64,000 nucleotides of DNA from Pedobacter indicus (GTDB lineage Bacteria > Bacteroidota > Bacteroidia > Sphingobacteriales > Sphingobacteriaceae). The notes beneath the pieces are model-generated. The model was not told the DNA's origin. It did no database searches and saw nothing but the letters and a program-made list of their open reading frames with translations. Below are positions 1-9,590 of this stretch, piece after piece. How positions within the stretch are numbered: position 1 is the stretch's first letter; every line of letters starts with the position of its first letter. The stretch spans positions 1,302,001 through 1,366,000 of the forward strand of contig NZ_QRGB01000001.1 of the NCBI RefSeq assembly GCF_003449035.1, read 5' to 3'. Position numbers and translations under genes: made by a program.

Positions 1-1238
1 GGACGGTAGATATGGAATACAATGTCGTTGAGAAACCTTCCGATCAGATCGAGCTATCTGGTGGGTTCGGTGGGAACCGGATTATCGGAACCTTGGGTCT
101 GACCTTTAATAATTTCTCGACACGGAAGTTATTCGATAAGGGTGCCTGGAAGCCATTGCCGAGAGGAGACGGCCAGAAACTGAGCTTACGTGGGCAAACG
201 AACGGTAAGCAATACCAGTCATATAGTTTCTCATTTTCAGAACCTTGGCTTGGTGGTAAGAAACCAATTTATTTTGGCTTGAGTGCTTTTACATCCTCCT
301 CTTCATATGGTTGGAACCCATGGACCGGAAGGCAGACGGTACCTGATGAGGATATGCAGAGAATCCAGATGGATGGGGTATCTGTGAGTTTAGGTAAGAG
401 ATTGAAATGGCCTGACAATTTCTTCCGAATTAACTATGCACTTAATTTCCAGCGTTACAAGCTCCAGAATTGGCAAAATTATTTATTCGAAACGGGAACC
501 TCTTATAACTTTAACCTGACCCAAGAGATCAGTCGTAACTCATTGGATGCGTTGATTTATCCGACTTCCGGTACGAATTTAAGATTTACAATCCAAGTGA
601 CTCCACCATATTCACTGATGAATAAGACGAACTATGCAACTGCCCCTGATGCTCAACGCTATCGTTGGACCGAGTATCATAAGTGGAAGTTCGATTCACA
701 GTGGTTCCAACGAATATCAGGCAAATTGGTATTAAAAGCACAGGCACAATTCGGTTTCTTAGGAACTTATAGCAGTGCTACCGGTCAGCCTGCGTTTGAA
801 CGCTTTAAACTGGGTGGTGACGGGATGCAGGGTTTTGATTTTATCCAGGGCTCTGAGATCATCGCCATGCGTGGTTATGCCAACGGTTATGTGATTCCAG
901 AAGGTGTTGATGTAAATACAGCAATTAACTCGGGTAGCCCAATTTACACGAAGTATCAGTTAGAGCTTCGTCACCCGATTATGTTGAACGATCAAGCGAC
1001 AGTATTTGGATTGGTTTTCGCTGAAGCGGGTAATACCTGGAATAACTTTAAAGATTTTAATCCATTTAATGTGCGTAGAACGATTGGTGTGGGAGCAAGG
1101 GTATATCTGCCGATCTTCGGGATGTTGGGTATCGACTATGGTCATGCCTTTGATCCGATTCCATTACCTGCCAGCATTCGAGATAACTGGAAGCAAAACT
1201 TTACATTTAGTATCCAACAAAATATCGGCGGGTTCTAG
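1..1238 (+). CDS. bamA: BamA outer-membrane assembly factor, C-terminal part (5' end outside window)
   Basis: Open reading continues to the left edge in the same frame (codons before the ATG at 12 read T-V-D), so this is a partial gene lacking its POTRA repeats. What remains is the Omp85-type 16-strand beta-barrel: alternating aromatic strands, a glycine-rich stretch near VGARVYLPIFGMLGIDYG, and a C-terminal phenylalanine, the usual outer-membrane sorting signal. BamA inserts beta-barrel proteins into the outer membrane. In Bacteroidota it normally lies just upstream of OmpH/Skp genes; here two such genes start at 6420, after an intervening SusC/SusD pair. An intrinsic terminator follows directly. 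A TamA-like Omp85 is possible in principle but the context favours BamA. Confidence 0.9.
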   Translation, partial: TVDMEYNVVEKPSDQIELSGGFGGNRIIGTLGLTFNNFSTRKLFDKGAWKPLPRGDGQKLSLRGQTNGKQYQSYSFSFSEPWLGGKKPIYFGLSAFTSSSSYGWNPWTGRQTVPDEDMQRIQMDGVSVSLGKRLKWPDNFFRINYALNFQRYKLQNWQNYLFETGTSYNFNLTQEISRNSLDALIYPTSGTNLRFTIQVTPPYSLMNKTNYATAPDAQRYRWTEYHKWKFDSQWFQRISGKLVLKAQAQFGFLGTYSSATGQPAFERFKLGGDGMQGFDFIQGSEIIAMRGYANGYVIPEGVDVNTAINSGSPIYTKYQLELRHPIMLNDQATVFGLVFAEAGNTWNNFKDFNPFNVRRTIGVGARVYLPIFGMLGIDYGHAFDPIPLPASIRDNWKQNFTFSIQQNIGGF

Positions 1239-1281
1239 AAAACTAAAAAAAATCTGATTTTCCATACTTGATAAAAAAGTT

Positions 1282-1320
1282 AAAGGAGGCTGATCTTTGG
1301 GGATAGCCTCCTTTATATTT
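1282..1320 (+). terminator. Intrinsic terminator after bamA
   Basis: A perfect 10-bp inverted repeat, AAAGGAGGCT at 1282-1291 and AGCCTCCTTT at 1305-1314, is followed by a T-rich stretch. It separates bamA from the SusC gene downstream. Confidence 0.85.
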
Positions 1321-1364
1321 TGTTTTACTCGTTAATGGATTTTTAATGGAATCAATCCGCATTG

Positions 1365-1395
1365 TATCCGCATTTTTTGGGTGGAAATGCGGATA
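1365..1395. promoter_or_regulatory. 11-bp inverted repeat upstream of susC, possible operator or RNA hairpin
   Basis: TATCCGCATTT at 1365-1375 is exactly mirrored by AAATGCGGATA at 1385-1395 with a 9-base spacer. A further direct copy of ATCCGCATT lies at 1355-1363. There is no T-run after it, so it does not look like a terminator. It lies in the 351-base gap between bamA and susC (1239-1589); I see no convincing -33/-7 promoter and no gene in the remainder of that gap. Confidence 0.5.
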
Positions 1396-1589
1396 TAATG
1401 GACAAATAATCCAGGAAAAATCGTAATGGGTGTCATACAAGTCTACAAATATACATCACCAAATTCTGCTGAGGTTTTATTTCTTTTCAATTTTCTATTT
1501 AGTTAACGGAAGAATTTCGTACTTTAGATTTATTCTCTGGATTGACAGGGGATGGCATACTCACCCATTTGTTAAAATTAATCTAAACT

Positions 1590-4500
1590 ATGAAGCAAAG
1601 ACTTTTACTATTCACTATTTGTTTCTTTTTTTATCTTCATGTTTTTGCTCAATCGCAAGTTACGGGAACCGTAACGGCCGCTAATGGTGATCCGATTGTA
1701 GCAAGCGTGCAGGTGAAAGGAACTACGCAAGGACTGTCTACCGATGTGGACGGCCGGTTCTTGTTGACTGATGTAGCCACCGACGCTGTACTCGTAATAA
1801 CTTCCGTAGGGTATCACAGTCAGGAAGTCAATTTAAATGGAAGAAACAGTATCAATATTGTACTGGAGGTATCTGACCAAGCTCTTGAAGATGTTATTGT
1901 CGTTGCCTACGGAACCTCCACAAGAGGGACCTTTACCGGTTCGGCTTCAACAGTAAATCAGGAAGATATAAAAGATGCACCCTATACGTCGTTTGAGAGT
2001 GCATTGATTGGAAAAGTTCCGGGTATGCAGATTACCAACTCGTCAGGACAGGCCGGTTCGGTTTCAAGTATACGGATCCGTGGTATTGGTTCGATGAATG
2101 CGTCGAATGAACCTCTGTATGTGATCGACGGAGTGCCGGTGGTTTCCGGTAGTAGCGGTCAGCTAGGAGATTACATCTATACCTCCAACAATATTATGAA
2201 TTCGATTAATCCCTCTGATATTGAATCGATTACAGTCTTAAAAGATGCAGCTGCTTCTTCGTTATACGGATCAAGAGCAGCTAATGGTGTTGTTCTTATT
2301 AACACAAAGAAAGGAAAGTTGGGGAAACCGACTATTAACTTCAAATCTTCTGTTGGCTTTACACCTTCATGGGCTACGGATAACCACGAGGCGGCGGGTG
2401 TGCAGGAACAAGTGAACATGCTTTATATGGTGTTTCACGATTATAATACTGCAGGTGGAAAGAGCGATGATGTGGCGAATAGTGATGCATTGAGAAGGTT
2501 AAATAATAAATTCAATCAGCATGGCTACTACTTTGAAACCAACGGTACTGGCCTATACGATAATGTAAACATTCTTGGAATGACTGATGGAATTGAGAAT
2601 AGAGAAGGTCGTTATTTTGATTGGGATGACGCATTATTCCGTACAGGAATGTATCAGACCAATGACCTTTCCGTGAGTGGCGGAACTGACAATACAAAAT
2701 ATTATTCATCACTTTCATACAGTAAGGACGAAAGTCGGATTAAAGTCAATGCTTTCGATCGTATAACGGGAAGAGTAAATCTGTCGCAAAAAATAGGTGA
2801 TTTTATTGATTTTACTTCTAATATCAATATCGCTAAGACAGATCAGGAAGGATTTAACGATACGCGAAATACAAGTTCAAATTACTTTATGCAGACGCGG
2901 AACCTTCTTTGGCCATTGTATTGGCCGACTGACTATTTGACCGGTGATCCTTGGATGGCCCGTTACGGAAGCTACGCTCAAAACAATATTTTCTACGATA
3001 AGGAGTGGGAGAATACATCCCAGACGTTTAGGGTGTCAGCTATTGAAACATTAAACATTCAGCTCTTACCCGAACTTAATTTTAAAACGGTCTTTTCATA
3101 TGATGAATCAGAAATAAAAGATCATATTTACTATAGTTCGCTTCATTATAGTGGCTCGAATACGAATGGTTCAGTTGCAGAAATGAGCACAAATATGAAG
3201 AAAATAGTGTCTTCGAATACACTGACCTATGATAAACAGTTTGGTTTGCATGGATTGAATTTATTAGTGGGTTTTGAGGCGGAAAAAAATCAAACCGATT
3301 ATCAGCGTGCATCGGGTACCGACCTGCCTTCCAGTGCCCTGCATACGGTAGCCACAGCCGGTGAAACCACCGCTAATGCATACTATTGGGGCAGCAATAT
3401 GATGTCTGTTCTATCGAGAGCTGAGTATAATTATGATCAAAAGTATCTGGCTTCAGCTTCTTTTCGTCGCGATGGCTCATCTCGGCTCGGTCCGGACACC
3501 CGTTGGGGAAACTTTTGGTCTGTAGCGGGATCGTGGAGATTGAGTCGGGAAGCATTTTTGCAAGACGTAGACTATCTCAGTGATTTGAGGTTAAGGGCGT
3601 CCTATGGTGTCAATGGAACCTTGCCGTCTTCAAATTATGGATGGCGGTCGATGACTTCATATACTTCTAAATATATGGAACAAGCCGGCGGTGGTATCAG
3701 TACCATTGCAGATGCGAATTTAACATGGGAAACTAACTATACGCTTAACCTCGGATTGGAGTTTGGTTTGCTGGATCAGCGTATTTATGGTACAGTCGAG
3801 TATTTTAATCGTGATTCGAGGGATTTGCTTCAAAATGTGCCAATTTCAAGAGTTACCGGTTTTGGAAGTACGTTGAAGAATGTTGGAGAAATGAACAACC
3901 GTGGTATTGAATTGGAACTTGGTGGTGATATTATACGGAACGAAGATTTCAGATGGAGTGCCAGTATCAATGGATCTTTCATTAAGTCTAAAGTGACGAA
4001 GCTGTATCGTGCTGAAGGTGAAGGGCCGCAGGATATTGTTTGGTACGATCCAACAGGTGGAGATGGGCGTGCGCAATATATCTATCGTGAAGGTGAGCCA
4101 GTACTAGCTTTTTACGGTTACGAGTGGGCAGGTGTAGATCCAGAAAATGGGAAGAATGTTTGGTTTGTGAATGATCCTGAGAATCCCAATGGCGATTTTA
4201 TATTCAATGGACGCGGTGCGAGCTACGATTTCGGTCAAGCCAATGATATTATTCTGGGCAGTGCTCTTCCCGACGTATATGGTGGTTTTAATACAGATTT
4301 AGTTTACAAGAACTTTTCATTAGCTGTTAACTTTAACTATAAAATTGGAGGCTATATTTATGATGGTGCAAACAGAGACGTAGCAGATGACGGATACTAC
4401 TGGGAGCGGATACGTTCACAAGATTACTACGATAATATGTGGACGGCATCCAATACGGGTGGTAGCTTGCCGAAAATAGATGGAAATGACCTGACAGACG

Positions 4501-4757
4501 CTATTCAATACAGTAGCAGACAGATGTTTGACGCTACTTATTTGAGATTAAAAAACTTAACCTTAGCGTATAATCTGCCAAGCCATTTGATTAATCAGAT
4601 CGGGGTGTCAAACGTCAGATTGTATGCCAATGGTACGAATCTGTTAACATTCTCAAAATATAAAATAGGAGATCCTGAGGTGAACCAATACGGTACCCGC
4701 GGCTGGGAGACACCGTTTGGTAGAACATATACTTTTGGTATCGAATTTAGCTTTTAA
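1590..4757 (+). CDS. SusC/RagA-family TonB-linked outer-membrane receptor
   Basis: A 1055-residue TonB-dependent transporter that, with its SusD partner, imports oligosaccharides or other oligomers across the outer membrane. A signal peptide ends near residue 20 (VFAQ). A carboxypeptidase-regulatory-like domain follows (about 23-100, VTGTVTAANGDPI), then the plug (about 115-240) with the SusC hallmarks EPLYVIDGVP near 173 and VLKDAAASSLYGSRAANGV near 213, then a 22-strand type barrel ending in aromatic-rich FGIEFSF. Its stop codon overlaps the start of the SusD gene by one base, so the two are translationally coupled. No sigma/anti-sigma pair or glycoside hydrolase is adjacent, so the substrate cannot be predicted. 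Confidence 0.93.
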   Translation: MKQRLLLFTICFFFYLHVFAQSQVTGTVTAANGDPIVASVQVKGTTQGLSTDVDGRFLLTDVATDAVLVITSVGYHSQEVNLNGRNSINIVLEVSDQALEDVIVVAYGTSTRGTFTGSASTVNQEDIKDAPYTSFESALIGKVPGMQITNSSGQAGSVSSIRIRGIGSMNASNEPLYVIDGVPVVSGSSGQLGDYIYTSNNIMNSINPSDIESITVLKDAAASSLYGSRAANGVVLINTKKGKLGKPTINFKSSVGFTPSWATDNHEAAGVQEQVNMLYMVFHDYNTAGGKSDDVANSDALRRLNNKFNQHGYYFETNGTGLYDNVNILGMTDGIENREGRYFDWDDALFRTGMYQTNDLSVSGGTDNTKYYSSLSYSKDESRIKVNAFDRITGRVNLSQKIGDFIDFTSNINIAKTDQEGFNDTRNTSSNYFMQTRNLLWPLYWPTDYLTGDPWMARYGSYAQNNIFYDKEWENTSQTFRVSAIETLNIQLLPELNFKTVFSYDESEIKDHIYYSSLHYSGSNTNGSVAEMSTNMKKIVSSNTLTYDKQFGLHGLNLLVGFEAEKNQTDYQRASGTDLPSSALHTVATAGETTANAYYWGSNMMSVLSRAEYNYDQKYLASASFRRDGSSRLGPDTRWGNFWSVAGSWRLSREAFLQDVDYLSDLRLRASYGVNGTLPSSNYGWRSMTSYTSKYMEQAGGGISTIADANLTWETNYTLNLGLEFGLLDQRIYGTVEYFNRDSRDLLQNVPISRVTGFGSTLKNVGEMNNRGIELELGGDIIRNEDFRWSASINGSFIKSKVTKLYRAEGEGPQDIVWYDPTGGDGRAQYIYREGEPVLAFYGYEWAGVDPENGKNVWFVNDPENPNGDFIFNGRGASYDFGQANDIILGSALPDVYGGFNTDLVYKNFSLAVNFNYKIGGYIYDGANRDVADDGYYWERIRSQDYYDNMWTASNTGGSLPKIDGNDLTDAIQYSSRQMFDATYLRLKNLTLAYNLPSHLINQIGVSNVRLYANGTNLLTFSKYKIGDPEVNQYGTRGWETPFGRTYTFGIEFSF

Positions 4758-6229
4758 TGAATAACAGTATGAAAATGAAAATATTTAATATTCTAGCAGT
4801 TGGGCTTATTGTGACATCCTTTGCTTCATGTAAAGGGTTCTTGGATGTCGAGCCTAGTAATTCTGGAGACTCTGAGACTTCTATTGCAACACCGGCGGAT
4901 GCCGGTGTAATGATCAATGGGTTGATGCGTAAGATGACCGATTTTGATTACTATGGGCGTAATTTTATCATGTATGGAGATGCTAAGGGAGGGGATTTGA
5001 CGATTTATTCTGCTGGTCGGGGGCTCGACGGGCTTTATACGTTTAACCACGCTCCCTCGAGCGGTAGCTATTCTGGTTTCTGGATTCAGATTTACCACTG
5101 TATATCGCAAGTAAATAGTCTCCTGACAAGCATTGAGCGTTTAGAAGCTGAGGGTACAGAGCACGATTTTAGTGATTATAAGGGCCAAGCGTTGACGGCG
5201 AGGGCGTTGATGTATTTTGACTTAGTTCGGTTGTATGGCAAGGCTTACAATGATGATAAGACCGCATTCGGTGTTCCAAATGTAACTGAGCCATTAGATG
5301 CTTCTGCCCAACCACTGCGTGCTAGTGTAGAAGAAAACTACCAACAGATCATTGCAGATCTAAAAGCAGCGAAGCCTTTGCTGTCCAAAGCGAAATCGAA
5401 CGGTTACCTGAATTATTATGCTAATCTGGCGATACAAGCACGTGTTTATTTGAATATGAATGATTATTCGGCTGCTCTTGCTGCTGCACAGGAGATCATT
5501 AATGAAGGGCCATATAAGCTTTATGAAAATAATGAATGGGTTTCTTCCTGGACTCAGCAGTTTGGCTCAGAGTCTATTTTTGAATTGGCAATGTATCCGA
5601 GCGAAGGCGATTTGGGGACATCATCCTTGAGTTTCTATTTGAGAAGACTAGGGCATGGATCCAGCAGTGCTATGGGTTGGTTTATGGCTAGTGATTACTT
5701 TCTTGACCGGTTGGGGCAAGATGAAGCTGACGTTCGTTGGGGGGTTATGAGCTATGATGAAAGTGGGGAAGACCATCTGGGCTCTTGTTATAAATACAGT
5801 GGTAGCGTTAATCTGGATGGAGACGGTAAAGCTACATCGACTGCAGTGAATATTAAGGTGATCCGTCTGTCTGAAATTTATTTAATTGCTGCCGAAGCGG
5901 CTTTTCATAGCAACAAAGGTCAGGCTGCTGAATACCTCAACGAGATCCGTAAAAGGTCTCCTGGTCTGGCTCCTGCAACTTCCGGATCAATAACAATTGA
6001 TATGATTTTAAATGAGCGAAGCAAAGAATTGTTTGCAGAAGGCCACCGCTTTTTCGACCAGATTCGCCTTAATAAGTCGATCACTTATAACGATGATTTT
6101 CAAGGGGTGCCCGTAGCTCACCGCGAGAAAACGATTGATAGAAGTTTTTATAAGACTATTTTGCCGATTGCAGATTCTGAGATTAAAGCCAATCCAGGTT
6201 TAGCATCGCAACAAAATCCAGGCTACTAA
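4757..6229 (+). CDS. SusD/RagB-family nutrient-binding lipoprotein
   Basis: A 490-residue surface lipoprotein that caps the SusC channel and binds substrate. The lipobox is SFAS-C with the lipidated cysteine at residue 26, followed by KGFLDVEPS, the typical SusD opening. TPR-like helices are visible (ALTARALMYFDLVRLYGKAY, about 145-164) and the C-terminal NERSKELFAEGHRFFDQIRL block (about 415-434) is a SusD signature. Coupled to the preceding SusC by a TAATG overlap; a second possible start lies at 4769. A terminator follows. No carbohydrate enzymes are linked. Confidence 0.92.
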   Translation: MNNSMKMKIFNILAVGLIVTSFASCKGFLDVEPSNSGDSETSIATPADAGVMINGLMRKMTDFDYYGRNFIMYGDAKGGDLTIYSAGRGLDGLYTFNHAPSSGSYSGFWIQIYHCISQVNSLLTSIERLEAEGTEHDFSDYKGQALTARALMYFDLVRLYGKAYNDDKTAFGVPNVTEPLDASAQPLRASVEENYQQIIADLKAAKPLLSKAKSNGYLNYYANLAIQARVYLNMNDYSAALAAAQEIINEGPYKLYENNEWVSSWTQQFGSESIFELAMYPSEGDLGTSSLSFYLRRLGHGSSSAMGWFMASDYFLDRLGQDEADVRWGVMSYDESGEDHLGSCYKYSGSVNLDGDGKATSTAVNIKVIRLSEIYLIAAEAAFHSNKGQAAEYLNEIRKRSPGLAPATSGSITIDMILNERSKELFAEGHRFFDQIRLNKSITYNDDFQGVPVAHREKTIDRSFYKTILPIADSEIKANPGLASQQNPGY

Positions 6230-6254
6230 TCGGTAGTTGAGAATCCTGTCATAC

Positions 6255-6302
6255 AAACCGTGATGGCATCATATTAGTAGATGTCATCACGGTTTTCTTT
6301 TT
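6255..6302 (+). terminator. Intrinsic terminator after susD
   Basis: AAACCGTGATGGCATC (6255-6270) pairs with GATGTCATCACGGTTT (6280-6295) with a single G-T wobble, followed by a T-rich run. Confidence 0.85.
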
Positions 6303-6378
6303 ATTAATATGACCTATCGGGAGGGTGCTCTTTGGATATTATTAACATTTATTAACAAGAATTTAGAAAAAATAGCAT

Positions 6379-6386
6379 TACTTTTG
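6379..6386 (+). promoter_or_regulatory. -7 promoter element for the skp pair
   Basis: TACTTTTG fits the Bacteroidota -7 consensus TAnnTTTG exactly and lies 33 bases before the first OmpH-family start. A clear -33 TTG at the right distance is not evident. Confidence 0.6.
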
Positions 6387-6419
6387 CTTCAACAGCTAAT
6401 TATAGTAGAGGGATAAACT

Positions 6420-6929
6420 ATGAAAAATAAAAAAATCTGGTTAATCGTATTGTTAATGTCATTCTCGACATTTACTTTCGCTCAGCGATTTGCATACGTC
6501 GATAGTGAATCTATTCTGCAACGAATTCCTGAATATACGGCTGCACTTAAGCAGTTAGATGATTTATCTTCTAAATGGCAAAAAGAAGTAGACGCTCAAT
6601 ACGAAGAAATAGAAGAGATGTATCAGGCATATCAGGAAGACCAAGCGAATATGAATGAGCAAATGCGCAGACGTAGGGAAGATATGATTGTTAATAAAGA
6701 GCGAGAGGCAAAAGAGCTACAACGCACTCGGTTTGGTTTTGAGGGTGATCTGTTCAAAGAGCGCGAACGACTTTTGAAGCCGATTGAAACTCGTGTGGAA
6801 AAAGCTGTACAGGCAATTGCTGAAAAAGAAGGTTTGGATATTATTTTGGATAAAGGAACGGAGACTTTCTTATATTCGAATCCGAAATTGGATCGCAGTG
6901 AAGCTGTGATTAAAGAACTAGGTTATTAA
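6420..6929 (+). CDS. OmpH/Skp-family periplasmic chaperone, copy 1
   Basis: A 169-residue secreted protein with a signal peptide ending around TFAQ (residue 22). The body is a long charged coiled coil (about 45-130, rich in E, K, Q, R) flanked by short beta segments (FAYVDSESILQRIPEY at the start, GLDIILDKGTETFLYSN near the end), which is the Skp fold: a trimer holding unfolded outer-membrane proteins for BamA. It is the first of two tandem copies separated by 55 bases, with its own -7 promoter element upstream. The two copies are diverged rather than recent duplicates. Confidence 0.9.
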   Translation: MKNKKIWLIVLLMSFSTFTFAQRFAYVDSESILQRIPEYTAALKQLDDLSSKWQKEVDAQYEEIEEMYQAYQEDQANMNEQMRRRREDMIVNKEREAKELQRTRFGFEGDLFKERERLLKPIETRVEKAVQAIAEKEGLDIILDKGTETFLYSNPKLDRSEAVIKELGY

Positions 6930-6984
6930 TCGCAATAAAAATACAATAAACAAAACAAGTAAACTCAAAAAAAAAACAGAACAA

Positions 6985-7524
6985 TTGAAAATGAAAAACG
7001 TAGTAAAAGCAATAGCTATAGTTGCCGTATTTTTTTGTACGATAGGAGCAGTTAGTGCCCAGCAGAAAGTGGCGCATATTAACTCAGGAGAGGTTTTACA
7101 GGCAATGCCGGAGGTGAAAACAGCAGACGAATCATTTGAGGCTTTTCGTAAGACTAAGTTAGGTGAACTTGAAGCTGTTGATAAAGAGCGCCAAGCTAAG
7201 ATTGCAACTTTTCAGGAAAAATATAAAACATTGACAGAGGAGAACCAAGAAGTTTTAGGTAAGGAGTTGGAAGGGTTGAATCAAGAGATTCAAACTATCG
7301 AACAACGGATAGGCGAACTAGATCAAAAAGCGCAACAAGAGCTTGCTCAGAAAAGAGAGGAATTGTATAAGCCGATTTTAGCTAAAGCGCAAGCAGCTAT
7401 TGCTGCAGTGGCTAAAGAACAAGGTTATGCCTATGTTTTTGACACGCAAAATCAAGCCCTTGTGTATTTTGAAGGTGGGGAAGATATCACCGCTTTGGTT
7501 AAAACAAAGTTGGGTATTCAGTAG
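6985..7524 (+). CDS. OmpH/Skp-family periplasmic chaperone, copy 2
   Basis: A 179-residue secreted protein with a signal peptide ending near VSAQ (residue 26) and the beta start KVAHINSGEVLQAMPEV. A glutamate/lysine/glutamine-rich coiled coil spans about 55-135, and the C-terminal strand motif GYAYVFDTQNQALVYFE fits the Skp/OmpH family. Same operon as copy 1. Tandem OmpH genes after bamA are usual in Bacteroidota; here the bamA end is separated from them by the SusC/SusD pair. A strong terminator follows. Confidence 0.9.
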   Translation: MKMKNVVKAIAIVAVFFCTIGAVSAQQKVAHINSGEVLQAMPEVKTADESFEAFRKTKLGELEAVDKERQAKIATFQEKYKTLTEENQEVLGKELEGLNQEIQTIEQRIGELDQKAQQELAQKREELYKPILAKAQAAIAAVAKEQGYAYVFDTQNQALVYFEGGEDITALVKTKLGIQ

Positions 7525-7542
7525 AAATCTGAAAAGATAAGG

Positions 7543-7582
7543 AAAGGGCCATCTCATGCGTTTGAGGTGGCCCTTTTTCTTT
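7543..7582 (+). terminator. Intrinsic terminator after skp copy 2
   Basis: AAAGGGCCATCTCA (7543-7556) pairs with TGAGGTGGCCCTTT (7563-7576) with one wobble, followed by T-rich sequence. Confidence 0.88.
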
Positions 7583-7630
7583 TTTAAACTTTGTTATAAA
7601 ATAATACTTTTCTAGGCGTTAATAAATACT

Positions 7631-7638
7631 TAATTTTG
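7631..7638 (+). promoter_or_regulatory. -7 promoter element for the long purF paralogue
   Basis: TAATTTTG matches TAnnTTTG exactly, 16 bases before the ATG at 7655. Confidence 0.55.
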
Positions 7639-7654
7639 CATTTCAATTGATGCT

Positions 7655-9565
7655 ATGAGTGACTCAATCAAACACGAGTGCGGTATCGCACTAATCCGCC
7701 TTCTAAAACCATTATCATATTACCAAGAAAAATACGGAACGTCTCTTTACGGTCTGAATAAGCTTTATCTTTTAATGGAGAAGCAGCACAATAGAGGTCA
7801 AGACGGAGCGGGGATTGCGACGATTAAACTGGATGTCAAACCTGGTTATAGATACATCAGTAGGTATAGGGCACTGGGGAAGAATGCAATTTCTGAAATA
7901 TTTGAGCATGTGCAATCGAAGTTTGGAGCCATACAAAAAACGAATCCGGAGAATTTTTTGGATGCGAAATGGTTAAAAGAAAACATGAGTTTTACCGGTG
8001 AGGTCTTGATGGGGCATTTGCGGTATTCAACTCAGAGCAATAATAGCCTGGAAAATTGCCACCCCTTTTTGCGTCAGAACAATTGGAAAACCAGAAATCT
8101 CGTTATTGCCGGTAATTTTAATATGACCAATGTCGATGAATTGTTGGAGCAATTGTTTGAACTGGGGCAACACCCGAAAGAGCAGGTGGACACGGTGACT
8201 GTATTAGAGAAAATAGGTCATTTTTTGGATACAGAGAATAATGTTTTATTCGATCAATTTAAAAAGCAGGGTTATTCAAATGTTGAGATCAGTGAATTGA
8301 TAGCACAAAACCTCGATGTTGCTAATATCTTGAGACGATCTGCTAAAACATGGGATGGCGGCTATGCTATCAATGGAATCTTTGGTCATGGTGATGCATT
8401 TGTCATGCGAGACCCAGCTGGTATCAGACCTGCATTTTATTATCAGGATGATGAAGTTGTTGTGGTTACTTCTGAAAGACCAGCAATCCAGACTGCATTT
8501 AATGTGCCGATTGAGGAAATTAGAGAGATCGACCCAGGGCATGCTTTAATTATAAAACGAAATGGGCAGGTGAGCTTAGAACAGTTTATTGCTCCCCTTG
8601 AGAAAAAAGCATGTTCTTTCGAACGGATATATTTTTCAAGAGGAAGTGACGCGAGTATATACAAAGAACGGAAAATGTTAGGTCAATTGTTATGTGATTC
8701 TGTTCTTAAGTCAATTGATTATAATATTAAGAAGACCGTTTTTGCGTTTATTCCCAATACGGCTGAAATTGCTTATTTTGGTTTGCATGAAGGGATCAAT
8801 AAATATGTAAAGGAACTGCAGGGTCGGAAACTTTTACGGCGCGCAGATAAGATTTCTGACGAGGAAATGAGTGAGATGTTAAATATCTCACCTCGTTTCG
8901 AAAAATTGGTCATAAAAGATGCGAAACTTCGCACATTTATCACGCAGGATGCCGATCGGCAAGATATGGTCGCGCATGTCTATGATACAACCTATGAGGT
9001 CGTTAAGCCAAATGAAGACACGATTGTAGCAATTGATGACTCGATTGTTCGCGGTACCACGCTAAAGCAGAGTATATTGAAGATTCTTGATCGTTTGTCG
9101 CCAAAAAAAATCATCATTGTTTCTTCCGCCCCACAGATCAGATATCCCGATTGCTATGGGATTGACATGTCAAAAATGGGCGAGTTTGTGGCATTTGAAG
9201 CGGCTATCTCATTGTTAAGACAGCGAGGTATGGCGAATATAATTGAAGAGGTTTATCATAAGTGCATACTCTCCCTAAATCAAGAAAAAGAAAAAGTGGT
9301 CAATCATGTGAAGGAGATTTATGATCCTTTTACTTACGATGAGATTTCTGAAGAGATAGCCCGTATCATTACGCCTCACGATATTAATGCTAAAGTTGAG
9401 GTTATTTATCAGACGCTGGATAATTTGCATTTAGCATGTCCTGACCATAAAGGGGATTGGTATTTTTCTGGAGAGTACCCAACCCCTGGAGGTAATAAAG
9501 TTGTGAACAGAGCTTTTATGAATTGGGTAGAAGGGAAGAAAACACGGGCGTATTTTTCAGCTTAG
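7655..9565 (+). CDS. Amidophosphoribosyltransferase, long Bacteroidota form
   Basis: A 636-residue PurF-family enzyme, longer than the usual roughly 500. The N-terminal class II glutaminase begins MSDSIKHECGIA, so the putative nucleophile is Cys9 after a short propeptide, and HNRGQDGAGIAT is the expected substrate loop (about residue 45). The phosphoribosyltransferase half carries the PRPP loop VAIDDSIVRGTT (about 457-468). PurF makes phosphoribosylamine, the first step of purine synthesis. Many Bacteroidota carry this long form beside a canonical PurF, so I infer a paralogue rather than the sole enzyme. The next gene, dCMP deaminase, begins 25 bases later and may be co-transcribed. Confidence 0.82.
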   Translation: MSDSIKHECGIALIRLLKPLSYYQEKYGTSLYGLNKLYLLMEKQHNRGQDGAGIATIKLDVKPGYRYISRYRALGKNAISEIFEHVQSKFGAIQKTNPENFLDAKWLKENMSFTGEVLMGHLRYSTQSNNSLENCHPFLRQNNWKTRNLVIAGNFNMTNVDELLEQLFELGQHPKEQVDTVTVLEKIGHFLDTENNVLFDQFKKQGYSNVEISELIAQNLDVANILRRSAKTWDGGYAINGIFGHGDAFVMRDPAGIRPAFYYQDDEVVVVTSERPAIQTAFNVPIEEIREIDPGHALIIKRNGQVSLEQFIAPLEKKACSFERIYFSRGSDASIYKERKMLGQLLCDSVLKSIDYNIKKTVFAFIPNTAEIAYFGLHEGINKYVKELQGRKLLRRADKISDEEMSEMLNISPRFEKLVIKDAKLRTFITQDADRQDMVAHVYDTTYEVVKPNEDTIVAIDDSIVRGTTLKQSILKILDRLSPKKIIIVSSAPQIRYPDCYGIDMSKMGEFVAFEAAISLLRQRGMANIIEEVYHKCILSLNQEKEKVVNHVKEIYDPFTYDEISEEIARIITPHDINAKVEVIYQTLDNLHLACPDHKGDWYFSGEYPTPGGNKVVNRAFMNWVEGKKTRAYFSA

Positions 9566-9590
9566 TTTTTACTTTTGGACGTTATTAAGA

